Positions 37,977 through 46,919 of a stretch of 64,000 nucleotides of DNA are shown piece by piece. The number at the start of each line of letters is the position of its first letter. Positions within the stretch are counted from its first letter, which is position 1. A program made the translations under genes and the position numbers. Origin of the DNA: Fen-1254 sp963769605. GTDB lineage: Bacteria; Bacteroidota; Ignavibacteria; UBA10030. The stretch covers positions 124,001 to 188,000 of the forward strand of contig CAVYML010000004.1 in assembly GCA_963769605.1 (NCBI GenBank), in the 5' to 3' direction. The notes under the pieces were generated by a model, which ran no database searches, was not told the DNA's origin, and saw only the letters and a program-made list of their open reading frames with translations.

Positions 37977-38213
37977 CTATTTTTTTCTTTTCCACCTTGC
38001 TTTTGCGGCGTTTTGTGCTATCTTTGATCTCTTGGACTTGGAAAGAGATTTAGCACGGGCGATACCGCCTTTTAGTCCCCCCAGCCGTCCAAGTGCAACG
38101 GCGGCGGGGTTTCGTGTATCTTCAATGACGGGTTCAGTGGTTTGCCCGGTTGCAAGGTCAACAATGGACTTTGCAAGCTGGTTTGCATCTCTTGGTCTTT
38201 TTGGCTTTTCCAT
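37977..38213 (-). CDS. Basic small protein, KGG/AKARW-type
   Basis: 78 residues: ATGQTTEPVIEDTRNPAAVA, LGRLGGLKGGIARAKSLS, KRSKIAQNAAKARWKRKK. Proteins of this type (RNPAAVALGRLGGLKGG) are widespread on mobile elements and next to toxin-antitoxin genes, with unknown function and a possible nucleic-acid-binding role. It is the outermost gene on the right side of the transposon. Confidence 0.65.
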   Translation of the reverse strand: MEKPKRPRDANQLAKSIVDLATGQTTEPVIEDTRNPAAVALGRLGGLKGGIARAKSLSKSKRSKIAQNAAKARWKRKK

Positions 38214-38288
38214 GACTCAAATATACAAAGGCTTTCTTATCCGGTCAAGCATAATCGGGAAGGGGGAAATTCAAACTGAGACACTACC

Positions 38289-38296
38289 ATAAAATG
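38289..38296 (+). repeat. Target-site duplication, right copy
   Basis: ATAAAATG immediately after the right inverted repeat, identical to 34603-34610. Confidence 0.9.
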
Positions 38297-38543
38297 GATT
38301 AAGATCCGATTTTAATTGATTTTACGTAAATTAATAATCATTTAAGTAAAATTGTCATACCGCATTACTGTAATGCAGTTTGTACTATCATCTAACACTC
38401 GGTAGAGCGAGATTTTACATTTTATCAAGATTCCCAACTTGAATCCCATGAGAATGATAGTTCTTTTTGCTAATATCGTTATTAAATATTTTGAATATTA
38501 ATATTGTCATATTTTTATCATAATATACTATGGAGATTTTATT
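38297..38543. other. AT-rich gap after the transposon, probable promoter region of the cupin gene
   Basis: No open frame of note. GCATTACTGTAATGC (about 38363-38377) is a 7-bp inverted repeat around a single base, a possible operator. GGAGATTTTATT precedes the cupin ATG at 38544. Confidence 0.35.
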
Positions 38544-38960
38544 ATGGTCAAAAGGTTTATACACGAAGGACAATTAATCGCTATTATTATCCCTGCAAAT
38601 TATTATAGCGAAGGAATAAAATTTTTTACCCCGGGAGATTTTTCGCAACAGTTAGCATATATGAATCGATCGAAAGGCTATTATATTGAACCACATATTC
38701 ATAAAAAAGTAGAACGTGCAATACATTATACACTTGAAACGTTATTTATTCGAAAAGGGAAAGTCAAAGTCGATTTTTATACAAAGGATAAAGTTTTTTT
38801 TGAAAGTACCATTGTGGAGTCAGGTGATGTATTACTGCTTGCATCCGGAGGACATGGATTTACGATGCTAGAGCCAACCGAGATGATAGAAGTTAAGCAA
38901 GGTCCTTATGCAGGCGAGGAAGATAAAGAACGATTTAAAGGAATCGAACAAAATGAGTGA
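38544..38960 (+). CDS. Cupin-like protein of a polysaccharide locus
   Basis: 138 residues. The beta-barrel pattern includes IEPHIHKKVER, with two histidines, ETLFIRKGKVKVDFYTKD and SGDVLLLASGGHGF, a double-stranded beta-helix (cupin) fold with metal-ligand candidates. It overlaps the DegT aminotransferase gene by eight bases, so it likely acts on the same sugar, for example as an isomerase or a binding protein. The exact activity is unknown. Confidence 0.7.
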   Translation: MVKRFIHEGQLIAIIIPANYYSEGIKFFTPGDFSQQLAYMNRSKGYYIEPHIHKKVERAIHYTLETLFIRKGKVKVDFYTKDKVFFESTIVESGDVLLLASGGHGFTMLEPTEMIEVKQGPYAGEEDKERFKGIEQNE

Positions 38961-40077
38961 GTTTATTCCCGTTTGTGAGCCATTCCTTAATGGGAATGAA
39001 AAGAAGTATGTATTAGATGCAATTGAAACAGGATGGATATCATCGGCTGGGAAATACATTCCTGCATTTGAAAAAGCATTTTCAGAATATTGTGGTGTGA
39101 AAGAAGGTATTGCCGTTTGTAATGGTACAGTTGCATTACATTTAGCGCTTATTGCCTGCGGTATTGGCAAAGGGGATGAAGTGATCATTCCGGACTTTAC
39201 AATGATAGCAAGCGCTTTTGCAATATGCTACACTGGAGCGATACCTGTATTTGTTGATTGCGAGTATGAGACATGGAATATTGATCCATCGAAAATTGAA
39301 GAAAAAATTAATTCAAAAACAAAAGCCATTATGCCCGTCCATATATATGGTCATCCATGCGAAATGGAGCATATTAGGGAACTTGCTGATAGATATAAGT
39401 TGTTGATTGTTGAAGATGCTGCAGAAGTGCATGGTGCTGAATATGATGGGAAACGATGCGGTTCACTTGGCGATATTGCTGCATTTAGTTTTTTTGCAAA
39501 TAAGATTGCGACAACCGGCGAAGGTGGAATGGTAGTAACAAATAATGAAGATTTCGCGCGAAAATGTCGTTACTTTAAAAATCTTTGCTTTCCACTTGAG
39601 GGATCGCGCAATTATAGACACGATCATATTGGATTTAATTATAGAATGTCTAATCTTCATGCTGCCATTGGACTTGCCCAGGTCGAAAAACTTTCTGAGT
39701 ATGTTGAGGCAAGACGTCAAGTACATCAATGGTATTTTGAATATTTACAGGGTGTGCCAGGAATTACATTACAGCCGGAACGTGCAAATGCCAAAAATGT
39801 CTATTGGATGCATGGCGTAGTTGTAGATCCAAAGGAATATGGCATTAGTCGTGATGTATTGATTACAAAACTAAGAGAATGTGGAATAGATACACGTTTA
39901 TTTTTTATTGGAATGCATCGACAAAAATCACTACGAGACTATGGATGCGATTGTTCTGGCAAATATCCATATACTGATTGGCTTGCCGAAAACGGATTCT
40001 ACTTACCATCAAGTTCTGGTTTGAAGAAAATTGAAGCCATAAAAATATGTGAAATTATTAGAAATCTACATCAATGA
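38953..40077 (+). CDS. DegT/DnrJ/EryC1/StrS aminotransferase, perosamine-synthase-like
   Basis: About 374 residues from ATG 38953. Family motifs are GWISSAGKYIPAFEKAF, CNGTVALHLALIACGIGKGD, VHIYGHPCEMEHI, VEDAAEVHGAEYDGK and the PLP lysine in FSFFANKIATTGEGGM. Enzymes of this branch transfer an amino group to a 4-keto or 3-keto nucleotide sugar; the pattern is close to GDP-perosamine synthases. Overlaps on both sides (cupin, glycosyltransferase) show it is part of one operon. Confidence 0.88.
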   Translation: MSEFIPVCEPFLNGNEKKYVLDAIETGWISSAGKYIPAFEKAFSEYCGVKEGIAVCNGTVALHLALIACGIGKGDEVIIPDFTMIASAFAICYTGAIPVFVDCEYETWNIDPSKIEEKINSKTKAIMPVHIYGHPCEMEHIRELADRYKLLIVEDAAEVHGAEYDGKRCGSLGDIAAFSFFANKIATTGEGGMVVTNNEDFARKCRYFKNLCFPLEGSRNYRHDHIGFNYRMSNLHAAIGLAQVEKLSEYVEARRQVHQWYFEYLQGVPGITLQPERANAKNVYWMHGVVVDPKEYGISRDVLITKLRECGIDTRLFFIGMHRQKSLRDYGCDCSGKYPYTDWLAENGFYLPSSSGLKKIEAIKICEIIRNLHQ

Positions 40078-41306
40078 GAAATTTTGATAGAATTGCGATT
40101 TTTCAAGCATTTCATCCTTTACAAGTACATACATTGAATATGGCAATATCGTTATCTGAAGCTGGATATAATATTGATTTATTTTTATTTAAATGTGATT
40201 CAAAATATATAAAAGGAAAAGAACAAAATATACATATTTATGATTTTTCCGGACTATCGAAATCATGGAATACTAACGACCGATTATATCAAAAAATTTT
40301 AAGTGCAGCCAGATTTTTTTTTATTGAACCAATTTTTCTTTCAAAAAACAAGTTATTTCCTAAAAGATTGATAAAAAGATCAGAAGAAATTATTTCAGCG
40401 AATGAATATAAATGCTTTATAGGTGTGGAAAAGATGGGATTAGTCTGGTCAGGAATATTAGCTATCGAATTTAATATTCCATTTCTTTACTATAGCTTGG
40501 AATTGTACGATTTGGCATTTGCTTTTCATTTGAGGGGGAAATTACCCCTATTAAAGGCGATCAGATATATCCGGGAAAAATTGTTGGAGAGTAAATACCA
40601 TCGCAAAGCAACGGCGACAATAATCCAGGATGAAAACCGGGCTAAAGAAATAATGTGTTATAATAAAGTACCCTCGATGAAGAGTATCTACTTACCGGTC
40701 TCTCTACCTGGAAAGCCAATCTATAATAAATCTAATTTCTTAAGAGATAAGATGAGTATTCTAAATGACAAATTAATAATTCTTCAGTTTGGATTAATAG
40801 AAAAAAATCGTCTTGTTCTTGAAATTGCCAAAGAAGCACAGAATTTCCCCGATGATTGGATGTTGGTGTTCCATGGACCGATCATCGATTATAAGATTTT
40901 AAATGAAATAAAAAAAGTGGATAATAGAAAGAGAATTGTTATTTCAGAAATTTTGCTTCCGGTTGATAAGATAAATGAGTTAGTCAGTTCGGCGGATATT
41001 GGTTTTTGTTTTTATGGAAATAAGTCAGCTAACGATCTGCATGCTGGGTTTTCCTCTGAAAAATTAGCTCGATATCTTCAAAATGGAATTCCCATTGTAG
41101 CCTTTAATTATCCTACATTTGAAGATTCTATTGGCAGGACGAATTCTGGAGTCTGCATATCGGATTTGTCACAATTAGCTGCCGCTATTAGGAAAATTCA
41201 AAATAATTATTTTGAATATCGCAGGAATGCATTTATTGCATTCTCAAGATATTTCGAATATTCCAATCAATTTCATAAAGTCCAAGAATATATTGAAGCT
41301 CTGTAA
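40074..41306 (+). CDS. GT4-like glycosyltransferase
   Basis: 410 residues, GT-B type. The C-terminal nucleotide-sugar binding half shows KLIILQFGLIEKNRLVLE, LVSSADIGFCFYG, SSEKLARYLQNGIPIVAF and SGVCISDLSQLA. The N-terminal half is divergent. It is coupled to the DegT gene by an ATGA overlap and probably uses the sugar made by it. Confidence 0.75.
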   Translation: MRNFDRIAIFQAFHPLQVHTLNMAISLSEAGYNIDLFLFKCDSKYIKGKEQNIHIYDFSGLSKSWNTNDRLYQKILSAARFFFIEPIFLSKNKLFPKRLIKRSEEIISANEYKCFIGVEKMGLVWSGILAIEFNIPFLYYSLELYDLAFAFHLRGKLPLLKAIRYIREKLLESKYHRKATATIIQDENRAKEIMCYNKVPSMKSIYLPVSLPGKPIYNKSNFLRDKMSILNDKLIILQFGLIEKNRLVLEIAKEAQNFPDDWMLVFHGPIIDYKILNEIKKVDNRKRIVISEILLPVDKINELVSSADIGFCFYGNKSANDLHAGFSSEKLARYLQNGIPIVAFNYPTFEDSIGRTNSGVCISDLSQLAAAIRKIQNNYFEYRRNAFIAFSRYFEYSNQFHKVQEYIEAL

Positions 41307-41402
41307 TTATATATACTTTAAAATTATTCTTAATTACCGCCATAATCTCATTCTAAACTCAGATCATTATCATAAAAAGCTTTAAAAGGAAGAGAAAATA
41401 TA

Positions 41403-42473
41403 ATGTATTCTTTTTTGATTATCTCGAATATGTATCCTTCTAAAGAGCAACCAGAATTTGCCCCATTTATGAAAAATATTGAAGATGGATTGTCTAGTTG
41501 TGGTTTAAAAGTAGATAAAATTATTATTGAAGGAAGAGGAAAAACATCATTTTCAAAATTGAAAAAGTATATTTTATTTTATTATCAAATATTCAAATGT
41601 GATTTGACCAGATATAATTTTATCCAAGTAAGTTATCCATCTCATTCATATTTACCATTATTTTTCAAATCGCTAAAACATTCTAAGTTATTAATAAGAT
41701 TACATGGTGAAGATTTAATTCCTAGTGAACAGCAAGAATCATTAATGCTTAAATTTGGAAGGATGGTGTTTACAAGAATAAGCATTCTTAAGGCTGACCT
41801 AGTGATTGTTCCCTCTTTCTATTTTTTGGAAGTAATTAAAAATAAATATAATCCTAAAAATGTATATGTCTATCCAAGCGGTGGAGTTGATATAAAAAAA
41901 TTCTATTCTAAAACAGTTCCTAAAAATATATTTACTATTGGATATGTTGGAAGATTAGCTCAAGGCAAGGGGGTAGATATTTTATTGAATGCTCTAAAAT
42001 CTATTGCTTTTGATTTCAAAATGATAATAGTTGGAGCTGGACAGCAAGAAAGTCAGCTCAAAGAATTAGCCTCCAAATTAGGGATTATAAATCGAGTAGA
42101 ATTCGTCGGCAGTGTCCGGAATGATTTATTGATTGATTATTATAATAAATTTGATATTTTTTGTTTCCCAACATTAAGAAAAGCCGAATCATTCGGTAAT
42201 GTTGCCATCGAAGCGATGGCATGTAAAATTCCAGTCATTGGTTCTGAAATCAGCGGTCTAAAGGATTATATAAAAGAATCATACAATGGATATTTTTTTG
42301 AAGCAGGAAATATACTGATGCTAGCAGAAAAGTTAACGAAATATCATTCTTTGCCAGAAACTGTTAAGGAAGTAATGAAAAATAATGCTTATCAAACAGC
42401 TATGAAATATGAGCGTTCTTATTTGACGAATAATTTTGTGGATCATATAATTAAAATATTTCGAAATAGATAA
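41403..42473 (+). CDS. Glycosyltransferase family 4
   Basis: 356 residues. The N-terminal acceptor domain begins FLIISNMYPSKEQPEFAPF. The C-terminal domain has TIGYVGRLAQGKGVDILL, FKMIIVGAGQQ and the EX7E-type motif KAESFGNVAIEAMACKIPVI. It is a classical retaining GT4 in the repeat-unit assembly series. Donor unknown. GGAAGAG precedes the ATG. Confidence 0.88.
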   Translation: MYSFLIISNMYPSKEQPEFAPFMKNIEDGLSSCGLKVDKIIIEGRGKTSFSKLKKYILFYYQIFKCDLTRYNFIQVSYPSHSYLPLFFKSLKHSKLLIRLHGEDLIPSEQQESLMLKFGRMVFTRISILKADLVIVPSFYFLEVIKNKYNPKNVYVYPSGGVDIKKFYSKTVPKNIFTIGYVGRLAQGKGVDILLNALKSIAFDFKMIIVGAGQQESQLKELASKLGIINRVEFVGSVRNDLLIDYYNKFDIFCFPTLRKAESFGNVAIEAMACKIPVIGSEISGLKDYIKESYNGYFFEAGNILMLAEKLTKYHSLPETVKEVMKNNAYQTAMKYERSYLTNNFVDHIIKIFRNR

Positions 42474-42575
42474 CTTAAAATCATGTAATTAGAATAATTA
42501 GCTTTACTTCATAAACTTTGTGAGCGGTTAAATTATTTTTATATTTTTATATCATTTGGAAGGGAGATAACCGCA

Positions 42576-44603
42576 ATGATCACCACGTATAGATTAATCG
42601 TAATAATCAATTTCGCGATGTATTCCATATTGACAGCTCAAGAAAATAGGGCATCAATTACGGTAGACTTTAATGACGTTCTGGGTAATGTTAATCCAAT
42701 GATATTTGGTAATAATGTTCTAGCATATCAAAAAGGAATGTTCCGTTCCGCCGCACCTGAATATTGGGATTGAGGAGCCGGAATTTGGGATCCTGATGCA
42801 AATTGTACAGTTCCGGAAATGGTAGCATTGGCTAAAATAGCTGGAATAAATGTAGTTCGTTATCCTGGTGCATTGAATTATTATGATTGGAAAAAAACAA
42901 TAGGCCCCGTCTCGGAACGACCGAATCAAAAATTTGGATTACCTGAATTTCTACAATTTTGTTCTGAAATTAAGGCTATTCCTCTGATTACTATCCCAGC
43001 ATTTTTTGGTACTTCTCAGGATGCTGCTGATCTTGTGGAATATTTAGATGCTCCTGCTGATGAAAAACATCCATGGGCAATGCTTCGAATGAAAGATGGA
43101 CATTCAAAACCTTGGAAAATCAAGTGGTTTGAATTTGGGAACGAAGTAGATCAGACTAAAGATATAAAAAGATTGCAATCGGATGAGTACGCTCAAAAGT
43201 ATTTGGAATATCAAAAACTTATGAAATCCGTCGATACTCTTATAAATTTAGGATTAATTGTGGAAACTAACTTTTCTGATCTTGAAGATTGGCTACATCC
43301 TGTTATTAGTATTGTAGGGAAAAATGTCGATTTTGTGATACATCATTCATACATCCCTTCTTATAATAGAAATGATAATATTCCTGCTTCAGATGATCTT
43401 TTTAAAATCAGTCTGGCGAGTGAATCGCAAATACAATTTCATTATAACCAGATGAATGAAAAGCTTCTTAACTTGACAGGAAAACATATTCCAATTGCTG
43501 TTACGGAATACAATGGTTTATTCGTGCAAGAAAAACCGATTCCTTATCGCCATACTTTGGGTAATGCACTTTTAAATGCTAAAATGATAAAAGTGTTTTT
43601 AGCTCCACAGAATAATATTCTCATGGCAAATTCATGGGAATTTTTTAATGAGTATTGGGGTGCTATCAAAGGATATAAATATAAAAATGAGACTATTTTA
43701 AAACGGCCTTTATTCTATATGTTTCAGTTATATCATGAACATCTCGGGAAGCAACTCATAAAAGCAAATGTGAAATGTGACTCATATGAGACAGATGGAG
43801 GCTATAATGTCATGGCTGCAAAAGGTAATGGACAAGAATTTCGATTGTTGTCTGATTCAATTGAATTATCCACAAATTGGCATTTTTTGCCGGGCATAAA
43901 TATTTCCCAGCGGATCGAAAATGACAATCTAATTGTTGAATTTACAGGAAAAGATGAAAACTATTATCATGCAGAAAAATTATTTAGGGCAGACGCTACA
44001 TTTGGATATCGTGGATCAGCATGGATCAGAACAGAAGGATTGACTTCTGGACAAGGTGTCTGCATTGAACTTTTAGATGCAAGAGGATGGAATGCCACAA
44101 GATCGGCCAATACAAGTCGCGATCTTATTGGTACAAATGCTTGGCAGAAAGTACAAGTGGATTATATTCCATTAGCAGATACCAAAGAAATAATATTTCG
44201 CGCTAGGAGGATCGGAGGAAGCGGACCAATTGAAGGATGGGCATATTTTCGCGACATTTCGGTGCAAAAATTTATTCCACAGATATTCCCATCAGTGCCT
44301 TATCTGTCAGTGAATGCAAGCCGTACTATTGTATCTGGAAAAGACAATATACTAAAAAAAGATATGGTATATTTGATGATTGTTAACTCAAATCTAACGA
44401 CAACAATTTCGACACAAATTAATCTAATAGGGTTAGTACCGAATAAAGCAAAAGCATGGTTTCTCAAAGGTCCGTCGGTGGATGCTACTAATGAAGAAAA
44501 TTCGGACAATGTCAAGATTAGTGAGTATGATTATGGAAAGGTGAAGAATGGATTTACTGTGGAGTTTCCTCCTCATTCATTGACTACGTTGGAGATAGAA
44601 TAA
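42576..44603 (+). pseudogene. Secreted alpha-L-arabinofuranosidase-like glycoside hydrolase with an in-frame TGA
   Basis: The frame reads through 675 codons, apart from one TGA at 42771-42773. A signal peptide (LIVIINFAMYSILTAQ) is followed by NPMIFGNNVLAYQKGMF, YWD, stop, GAGIWDPDANCTVPEM and VVRYPGALNYYDW. The acid/base pair region WFEFGNEVDQT and the nucleophile region PIAVTEYNGLF fit clan A enzymes of the GH51/GH39 type. A C-terminal beta-sandwich follows. Relatives usually have Arg-Gly at the stop, so CGA to TGA is the simplest change. Other genes here use TGA as a true stop. It may trim the exported polysaccharide. Confidence 0.75.
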
Positions 44604-44642
44604 TTATTGTTTTTAGAAATTTGATAAAATAGAAAGGGAAAA

Positions 44643-45773
44643 ATGGATCTATCAGTAATTTTGACTTATCGATGCGATTCGCGATGTTCTATGTGCTATA
44701 TATGGAAGAATCCGACTCATCCTGACTATGAAGTAGATATTAAAACGTTGGAAAAGCTTCCCGGCGGATTTGATTATTTGAATATTACCGGCGGTGAACC
44801 TACCTTGCGAAAAGATTTGATGGAAATATGCGAAGTCCTGAATCCTAAAACGAAGAAATTAGAAATCAGCACGAATGGCCTGCATATAGAAGTTCTTGAA
44901 CCGATCGTCAAGAAATATCCTGATATAAAGATCCGAATCAGTATCGAAGGATTTGAACAAACGAATGATAAAATCCGCGGCGAAAAGGACGGGTATAAAA
45001 AGAAACTGGATGCAATGAACCGGTTGGTTGCAGCCGGTGGCACCGATCTTGGTTTTGCGACAACCTTTCAAGATGAAAATATTGAAGAAGTTGTTGATCT
45101 GTACAGGTTGTCGAAGAAATTAAAAATCGAGTTTGCAACATCAGCTATACACAATGCTTTCCAATTTCATAAAAATGATAATTATATGTACGATCGTTTA
45201 CGTGTTGCAAAAGGAGTTGAGAATATTATTTCCGATATGCTGAATGCATGGTCGGTAAAAGCCTGGTTTAGAGCGTATATGAATCTTGGATTGATTTCAA
45301 AAATACTTGGACACGATAGGTTGCATCCGTGCACCCAGGGCACAGATAGTGTTTTTATTGACCCGTGGGCAGACGCTTATGCCTGCAATGTGAGGAATGA
45401 TTTGTTGATGGGGAATCTGAGAGAACAATCCTGGGATGATATTTATAATGGAGAAGTTGCGAAAATAGTTCGTCAAAAAGTTGCTTCATGCCCACAAAAC
45501 TGCTGGATGGTCTCTTCAGCAAAAACAGCAATACGAAACAAGCACTTTGCTCATTTGCCAAAGTTGAGCGTACTGCAATGGGTCGTTATTAACAAATTAA
45601 AGAATATTTTCGGAATGCCGATAGATTTTTCAAAGTATGTTGATTACAATAATATTCACTCTGATAATCAAGTTGCACAACGAAAATCTTATCTCAATGA
45701 GCCGGAGAAAAAAGTCCTTCAACCTGAAAAAAGCAGGCGCTATAAGCAAATCGGAGAATTCTTTAATAGATAA
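44643..45773 (+). CDS. Radical SAM/SPASM-like protein
   Basis: 376 residues. The SAM cluster motif CDSRCSMC is at about 10-17, followed by NITGGEPTLRKDL and ISTNGLHIEV, then ISIEGFEQTNDKIRG. C-terminal cysteines in HPCTQGTDSVFIDPWAD, AYACNVRNDLLMGNL and ASCPQNCWM suggest a SPASM-type auxiliary cluster. Radical SAM genes occur in polysaccharide loci, where they may modify sugars. The substrate is unknown. It is spaced 39 bases from the hydrolase gene. Confidence 0.85.
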   Translation: MDLSVILTYRCDSRCSMCYIWKNPTHPDYEVDIKTLEKLPGGFDYLNITGGEPTLRKDLMEICEVLNPKTKKLEISTNGLHIEVLEPIVKKYPDIKIRISIEGFEQTNDKIRGEKDGYKKKLDAMNRLVAAGGTDLGFATTFQDENIEEVVDLYRLSKKLKIEFATSAIHNAFQFHKNDNYMYDRLRVAKGVENIISDMLNAWSVKAWFRAYMNLGLISKILGHDRLHPCTQGTDSVFIDPWADAYACNVRNDLLMGNLREQSWDDIYNGEVAKIVRQKVASCPQNCWMVSSAKTAIRNKHFAHLPKLSVLQWVVINKLKNIFGMPIDFSKYVDYNNIHSDNQVAQRKSYLNEPEKKVLQPEKSRRYKQIGEFFNR

Positions 45774-45805
45774 TATTAGAATATTGTTCAGTATATTTCA
45801 TTCCT

Positions 45806-46915
45806 ATGAAAATTGCTTTCCTTGGTATTAAAAAATTACCGGCAGTAGGAGGAGCGGATCGGGTCGTCGAAAAACTTCTTGAAAATTTCCCAGACGATCA
45901 TGAATATATTGTCTATCTACGGCAGGATGCCTATAAGCAAATTCCACCTAAAAAGAATATAAGATATATCTATATTCCATCAGTGAAGGGAAAACATCTT
46001 GGTCCGTTTATATATTTTTTCCTGTGTTCACTGCACTGTCTGCTCTATGCTCGTTACGATCTAATCCACATCCACAATTCTGACTTCGGCTTTTTTTCTG
46101 TGATGATTCGATTAAGGTACGGGGGAAAAATCATAGGTACATTCCACGGAAATCCTTATCAGCGGGGAAAATGGAATCGTTTTGCAAAAATATTTTTATT
46201 ATTTTCAGAATATTGTTTTGTAACATGTTGTAATACATTAACATCCGTTTCAAAAAGAGACTCTGCTAATGGGAAAATTGTTCATTATATCCCAAATGGA
46301 ACAATAAAATGTAATACGCTCGAACCAGATTTGTTTAATTATAAATCTCATGGAATCCAGAAAGGAGATTACTTCCTTTTTGCCTGCGGCCGTCTCGATT
46401 CAACTAAGGGACTTCACCATCTTATTCCAGCATTTAAAGCAGGAAGATTCCAACAGAAGCTATTTATTATTGGTGATTTTACTCATGATCCAGGTTATTC
46501 GGCTTATATTGAAAACCAAGCGAACGGGAATTCGAACATACTTCTGTACGAAGAATTGGTATCGGAAAGATTGTTACGAGAGATTATGAAAAATTGTGCT
46601 TTATTTATTTTCCCGTCTGAAATTGAAGCAATGTCGATGATTCTTTTAGAAGCAATTGCCGCAGGTTGTACTGTTATTTGTTCAGATATTAAAGAGAATG
46701 TGGATATTGTTGGATCTGAATATCCATTGTTATTCAGTTCGAAGAATCCATCTCATCTTTATGAAAAAATTCAGATTGCACTTGATATGAAAGAGATGAA
46801 AAATCTTCCTGAAAAATTGTTAGAGAAAATATCAAGCAGGTTCGATTGGTCGGTCATAGCGGTGCAGTACTTTGATTTATATATGGAGACATTGCAAAAG
46901 AGTAAAGTATGGTGA
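45806..46915 (+). CDS. Glycosyltransferase family 4
   Basis: 369 residues, GT-B. Visible parts are KIAFLGIKKLPAVGGADRVV, LIHIHNSDFGFF and GGKIIGTFHGNPYQRGKW, then LFACGRLDSTKGLHHLIPAF and the C-terminal FPSEIEAMSMILLEAIAAGC with EX7E. It belongs to the same assembly line as the preceding transferases. The next gene begins five bases after its stop codon. Confidence 0.88.
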   Translation: MKIAFLGIKKLPAVGGADRVVEKLLENFPDDHEYIVYLRQDAYKQIPPKKNIRYIYIPSVKGKHLGPFIYFFLCSLHCLLYARYDLIHIHNSDFGFFSVMIRLRYGGKIIGTFHGNPYQRGKWNRFAKIFLLFSEYCFVTCCNTLTSVSKRDSANGKIVHYIPNGTIKCNTLEPDLFNYKSHGIQKGDYFLFACGRLDSTKGLHHLIPAFKAGRFQQKLFIIGDFTHDPGYSAYIENQANGNSNILLYEELVSERLLREIMKNCALFIFPSEIEAMSMILLEAIAAGCTVICSDIKENVDIVGSEYPLLFSSKNPSHLYEKIQIALDMKEMKNLPEKLLEKISSRFDWSVIAVQYFDLYMETLQKSKVW

Positions 46916-46919
46916 TTGT

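Larger units (their letters stand above)
34611..38288. mobile_element. IS1-type transposon with passenger genes, 3678 bp
   Basis: Perfect 19-bp terminal inverted repeats, GGTAGTGTCTCAGTTTGAA at 34611-34629 and its complement at 38270-38288, are flanked by identical 8-bp ATAAAATG copies. The GGTAGTG ends and the 8-bp duplication fit the IS1 family. Ordinary IS1 elements are under 1.2 kb. This one also carries a short plus-strand gene, DUF1883, an XRE-ImmA/IrrE protein, an unknown 216-residue protein and a basic 78-residue protein, all alongside an IS1-like transposase. It is inserted in the polysaccharide locus. Confidence 0.92.

Noticed and set aside
42576..44603. Use of TGA as a sense codon in this organism
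   Set aside because: Other genes end at TGA exactly where expected (for example with ATGA overlaps), so the single TGA in the hydrolase is more likely a mutation or error.
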